DNA of 64,000 nt from Macropodus opercularis (lineage: Eukaryota; Chordata; Actinopteri; Anabantiformes; Osphronemidae): positions 11,092,501 through 11,156,500 of the forward strand of contig CM061091.1 of NCBI GenBank assembly GCA_030770545.1, in the 5' to 3' direction. Each line of letters begins with the position of its first letter. The stretch's first letter is position 1. Of this stretch, positions 60,176-64,000 are shown piece after piece. Position numbers and translations under genes: made by a program. The notes under the pieces are model-generated. The model was not told where the DNA came from. It did no database searches and was given only the letters and a program-made list of their open reading frames with translations.

Positions 60176-62918
60176 CTTCTTTGTGCACTGTGTACTGGCA
60201 TTGTGTGTGATGAAGAGATGAATCACTGCTATTTAGGGATTGGTTTCCTGCAACTGATTGTGTGACGACTCTGTGGCGGACAGACTGTCAAGACTTGCCT
60301 GTTTTGTTCTGGGGGCTTCAGGAAAATGTCTGCGGCCAAGTCTCACTCGCTCTCTCCCACAGGGCCCGGTCTGCTAGAGATCAAGAGAGACAACAGAGAC
60401 AAACACCTCACCAGTGTCGCTCTTCTAACAAGGCATCAAATATTAAAAAGCGAGGGATTTTAGGCCAATCTCAATACGTGTATTTTCAGTGTACACTTGT
60501 TTTCCGTGCTTGAATACCAACAGAGTTTTTTGTAAAGACGCCTCATGCGAAACACAGTGTGACCTTTCTTTCTAGCTCGCTTTCTTTCTTTCCATTTCTT
60601 TTGTCTTTCTGTCTTTCCATGGCTGGTACAAAAGTCGTCGGACCTTCGTATTCAGCCCTGAGAGCCGCTGTATGGCTCACAAAGTGAAGTCAACATCTGT
60701 GTGGCTGAGGCAAGGGGTGTAGATCAAGCAAACCAAACAAGTAAGAGAATTCAGCGAGGTGTCATAACAGCATAACTGGCTGTACCCAGTCTATGTGCAA
60801 GCATGCCTGCACTGCAAATGCTGTAATTAGAACTTTGAAGACGGGTCTTGTTTTTCAGTTTGTTTTTTAAGTTAATTAGATGGAAATTAGTAACTAATGA
60901 CGGCTATTATAACTTTTGTCTTTTAACAAATTCTCCAATATAACTTGCTGTAATTTGTTATACTGTTATTTTACTTAGGTCATAACATAATTTTTGAAAA
61001 ACACGATGCATATTTTTATCATTAAATGAATGCTTAGGGGAGCCTGTTTTTGTTCCTGTGAAGAAAATGGTAAAGTTATTATCAAACTTTTCCATGTTAC
61101 AGTAATTTTGTTATTTGATAGCCATAACATCAACATTCGGCAAAAACATTCTCTTAGTTCCTATTTAGTGTGTTTATGTGGTTTTTAAACAATAAACATC
61201 TTAAGACACTTTAAGAATAAACTGCAGATTAATCAATAATGAAGATAACTGTTAGTTGAAGCCCTAACTCACATGACCTATAGTGACACTGTAGTTAAAT
61301 AAAGCTTAAAAAAGGTGTGTTTGTGATGTTACGTACTTCACCACTGATGTAAAAATGGTAAGATCTTACAACAAAATGAGGTTAATAGACTAACAGCCGG
61401 ATTCTCAGTCAAGCAAATGATGGCAGACAGCACTGGCTTTCTTATCCAGTGTAATTCTCTTCAGCCTCATGGCTGGCAAATCATTTTCTGTGCTGAAGCC
61501 CTATGAGCAGGGATCCTTTAATCATCCACTAATAGGCCTTTATGAAAAAGCTGAAGATGAATTCAGCCTACCTGGCTCTCTGTTATCATTATCACTGCGA
61601 TGAGTTATCAAAGTATTTGTGTGTCTTGTAGCCTTGTGTGTGCGTGTGTGTGTTTGTCTGTCCGCCTGGATGAGAGTGTAGCTGTCGAAAGGGACCATCA
61701 CGGTTCGATCAGCGTGGTGATTACCAACACAGTCGGTCTAGGTGATTTCTGCTCAGTGATAAATGGAGCTGTAATGGCAGATGTATGTTGCAGTATGTGC
61801 CAAAGGCTTTGACATGACTCGAGGGCTTCTGAAAAGACAAAATCACTTAGGCTCGAGAGCTGTACCGTGTTCTTTTATCACAACAGTCAATGCAACAAGT
61901 GACATTTACAGAAATTATTTAAACTTTGCAGCGAAAATAGCAGCGATTTTAAAGCAAGCACAATATTCAACATTTGAAATAAAAACAGACATATATCTGT
62001 GTAATAGACCACATCCGTGCCGATGAAGCATCCACCAGACTTGGTTCTGTTGCTGTTGACCAGATGGATGTGTTTACTGTCAACAAAACCTTGTTAGATA
62101 GCTACCCACACTCGCAGCGGCACTGTATGTGTGTGTGTGTCTTGAAATATCATAAGAGTACTCTGGTGCTGTGTGTATGTATAAAGTTGTATGTATTGTT
62201 GGCCATCTAATCACGCGCACACATGTTCTGACACGATTATGTTGTAAACAGAAAATCTTCTACAGAGTTTAGCACCAGTCTGTCCTGACTTCATATGTAG
62301 AATAAGTATATACTAGCATAAATAAATGAAAACACAATCTGTGTGTGTGGTAAGAAATACATGCTAGGATGGCATCTGTTATGGTGAGCCGCCTAGATTA
62401 GGCTCAGGCTGTAAGAGCAAAGGAGGGTTTTAGAGACGGTGCATGAAAGATGGGCGTGAGAACACTGGTGAGGTTTGGTTCTCTGCAAGAACTGTCTTGT
62501 GTTTGGGGAAAATATCCTCACACTCAAAGCTCTAATGTCTAGATCCATTTCTAACAAACAGGTTTTGCAAGAAAGGGCTTGGGGAGAAAGAGACTCTGTT
62601 TGTGTATATGCCTGTGTGTGTGTGAGTGTGTGTAGGGGCGTGTGTGTGTACGTAGGTTTCAAACATCACTTTTTTTTGTTTAATGCGTTTGAAAAGCAGG
62701 AATACTGAAATGTGTAACTGTAACTTTGATAAAGGTAGTTTTTCATGTGAGGCCCCTTCAGGCTCGCAAAATTTTTACCTTTATAACACTGCATATAAAT
62801 CTTAACAACTTTACAATCATACAAATCAAAGCATATGGTAGACACATTTTATTCCTGTAACTCAGATTGTATTTTTAACCTTAACTACAGCAATCTTTTG
62901 TTTGGGCTTTTTCTCCAG

Positions 62919-62961
62919 GTGTTACAGCAGTTATGTCAAAGAGCTGAAGACATCTGTAACA
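62919..62961 (+). other. candidate untranslated internal exon of baz2b
   Basis: A strong acceptor (TTTGGGCTTTTTCTCCAG) and a strong donor (ACA|GTAAGTA) flank 43 bp. It sits in the presumed 5' intron on the expected strand. Short ATG-containing frames are present but nothing recognisable. Confidence 0.4.
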
Positions 62962-64000
62962 GTAAGTACACAATGTACTAAAGAATATTCACATCTTCTC
63001 TCTTTCACTCTGTGGTATATATAGGATTTGCATTTAACAGAGCAGTTGACGTGCGACTTTTAGAAATGCATATTGTTACGCACCTCTGCTTTTACAATTT
63101 TTTACAATGGCACACTAGAACAAACTTGCAGACTCCTTCAGTTTCAGGCCTAATTTGATTTTCATTCATTCAGTGAAAGAGAATGTTTTTTCTCCCCCAA
63201 TTAAATTTGACAAGAGCCCCTTGAAAAGCAGTTGTTATGATTACGTTACAAATTTAGTTCATTCAGTGAATCAGGCAATTAATTAGATTTCTCCCGTTCT
63301 AATCAGAATATTTGTCTGAAACATACACGCCTAATAAACATCCCTTTTTGCTATGTGTTCTAACCCAATGGCAAGTGTAAATGGTTGTTAACTGTGCCCT
63401 GCGGTGCTTGTAGGTTAGGGTCCTGGGTTGTGTTTAGTCATTTCTGTGCACTGCTACGTGCAGCTTTATTCCTTTCCTCCCTGTCCGTTTTTTCTTTTTT
63501 TCTCCTCCTCTGTTTTCTCACTCTGTGTGAGAGCTAGCTGTACTCAGGGGCGCGGCTGCGTCCTCAAGGCTTCACTTCACACACACCAAGGTGGCAGTTT
63601 GTTGTTCTGAACACAGACAATGACTTGCACATTTTTTTCCCCCCTCCCGTTTGACTTCACGGCCTTGTGCCTACAAGTGTGTCACAAGATCAAATGGGAT
63701 CTTTGCTAAAATACTGAATGCAGAGCTCAGGGAAATACTTTTTTTTTTAAATGCGTGACTCTTTAGCCGTGTGCTCCACCAGTCCTGATTCTATTAGGTC
63801 TAACCATTACTGCTTCATTTCTAGCTGTGAATGATGCATTATATCCCCCGCAGGTTGGTGCAAGCTGGTTGTATCATTTGTGATAAGTATTGATGAATCC
63901 TCCCTTGGGGAATAGATTTCTGGGGGGTGCAGCCTTGTAGCTCAACCCCCACCGCTGTCTGTTCTTAACTGGTGTCTTGGCTGCCTGACTCTTCCTGCAG

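Larger units (their letters stand above)
51343..64000 (+). other. baz2b: probable baz2b 5' intron(s)
   Basis: After the CpG island the sequence is non-coding to the window end. It contains CA, CT and AC microsatellites and several repeat-free AT-rich stretches (55590–55720, 56870–57000, 61430–61600, 63100–63350). There is also one candidate 43-bp exon at 62919–62961. No bromodomain, PHD, MBD/TAM or DDT sequence is present, so the coding part of baz2b, if this is that gene, lies beyond 64000. Confidence 0.45.

Overview
This window is vertebrate nuclear DNA. The coding sequence is split into many short exons, most with GT–AG borders. It also has CpG-rich promoter blocks, long non-coding stretches, (CA)n, (GATA)n and poly-C microsatellites, and one copy of a common fish interspersed repeat. 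The small introns and that repeat suggest a ray-finned fish, probably a percomorph; this is inference. There are no prokaryotic operons, CRISPR arrays or insertion sequences.

Region 1 (about 0.5–14.9 kb, + strand) holds a complete 30-exon pla2r1, encoding secretory phospholipase A2 receptor 1. Its layout is signal peptide, cysteine-rich (ricin-B type) domain, fibronectin type II domain, eight C-type lectin-like domains (CTLDs), transmembrane helix and short tail. Region 2 (about 16.0–33.9 kb, + strand) holds a complete 35-exon ly75 (DEC-205/CD205) with the same N-terminal plan but ten CTLDs. Both belong to the mannose-receptor family of endocytic receptors, and their exon phases can be aligned almost exon by exon. 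My joins give uninterrupted frames of about 1487 and 1737 residues.

Region 3 (about 34.1–40.9 kb, - strand) is march7/marchf7, a RING-CH E3 ubiquitin ligase of about 793 residues. It converges tail-to-tail with ly75. No cd302 gene lies between ly75 and march7, where mammals have one. Region 4 (40.9–51.1 kb) has no recognised gene. It carries a textbook CTCF-type motif beside a perfect CRE, two strong inverted repeats and several stretches that look like conserved non-coding elements.

Region 5 (51.1–64 kb) starts with a CpG island and a probable untranslated first exon with a strong splice donor on the + strand. A long intron follows with one candidate 43-bp internal exon. Gene order (PLA2R1–LY75–[CD302]–MARCH7–BAZ2B in human 2q24) makes this the 5' end of baz2b, but no baz2b coding sequence is visible.

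Nothing here is a clearly new biological system. The best leads are three apparent GC–AG introns in the receptor genes, the local absence of cd302, the paralogous C-terminal tails, and the strong hairpins and putative regulatory sites between march7 and baz2b.
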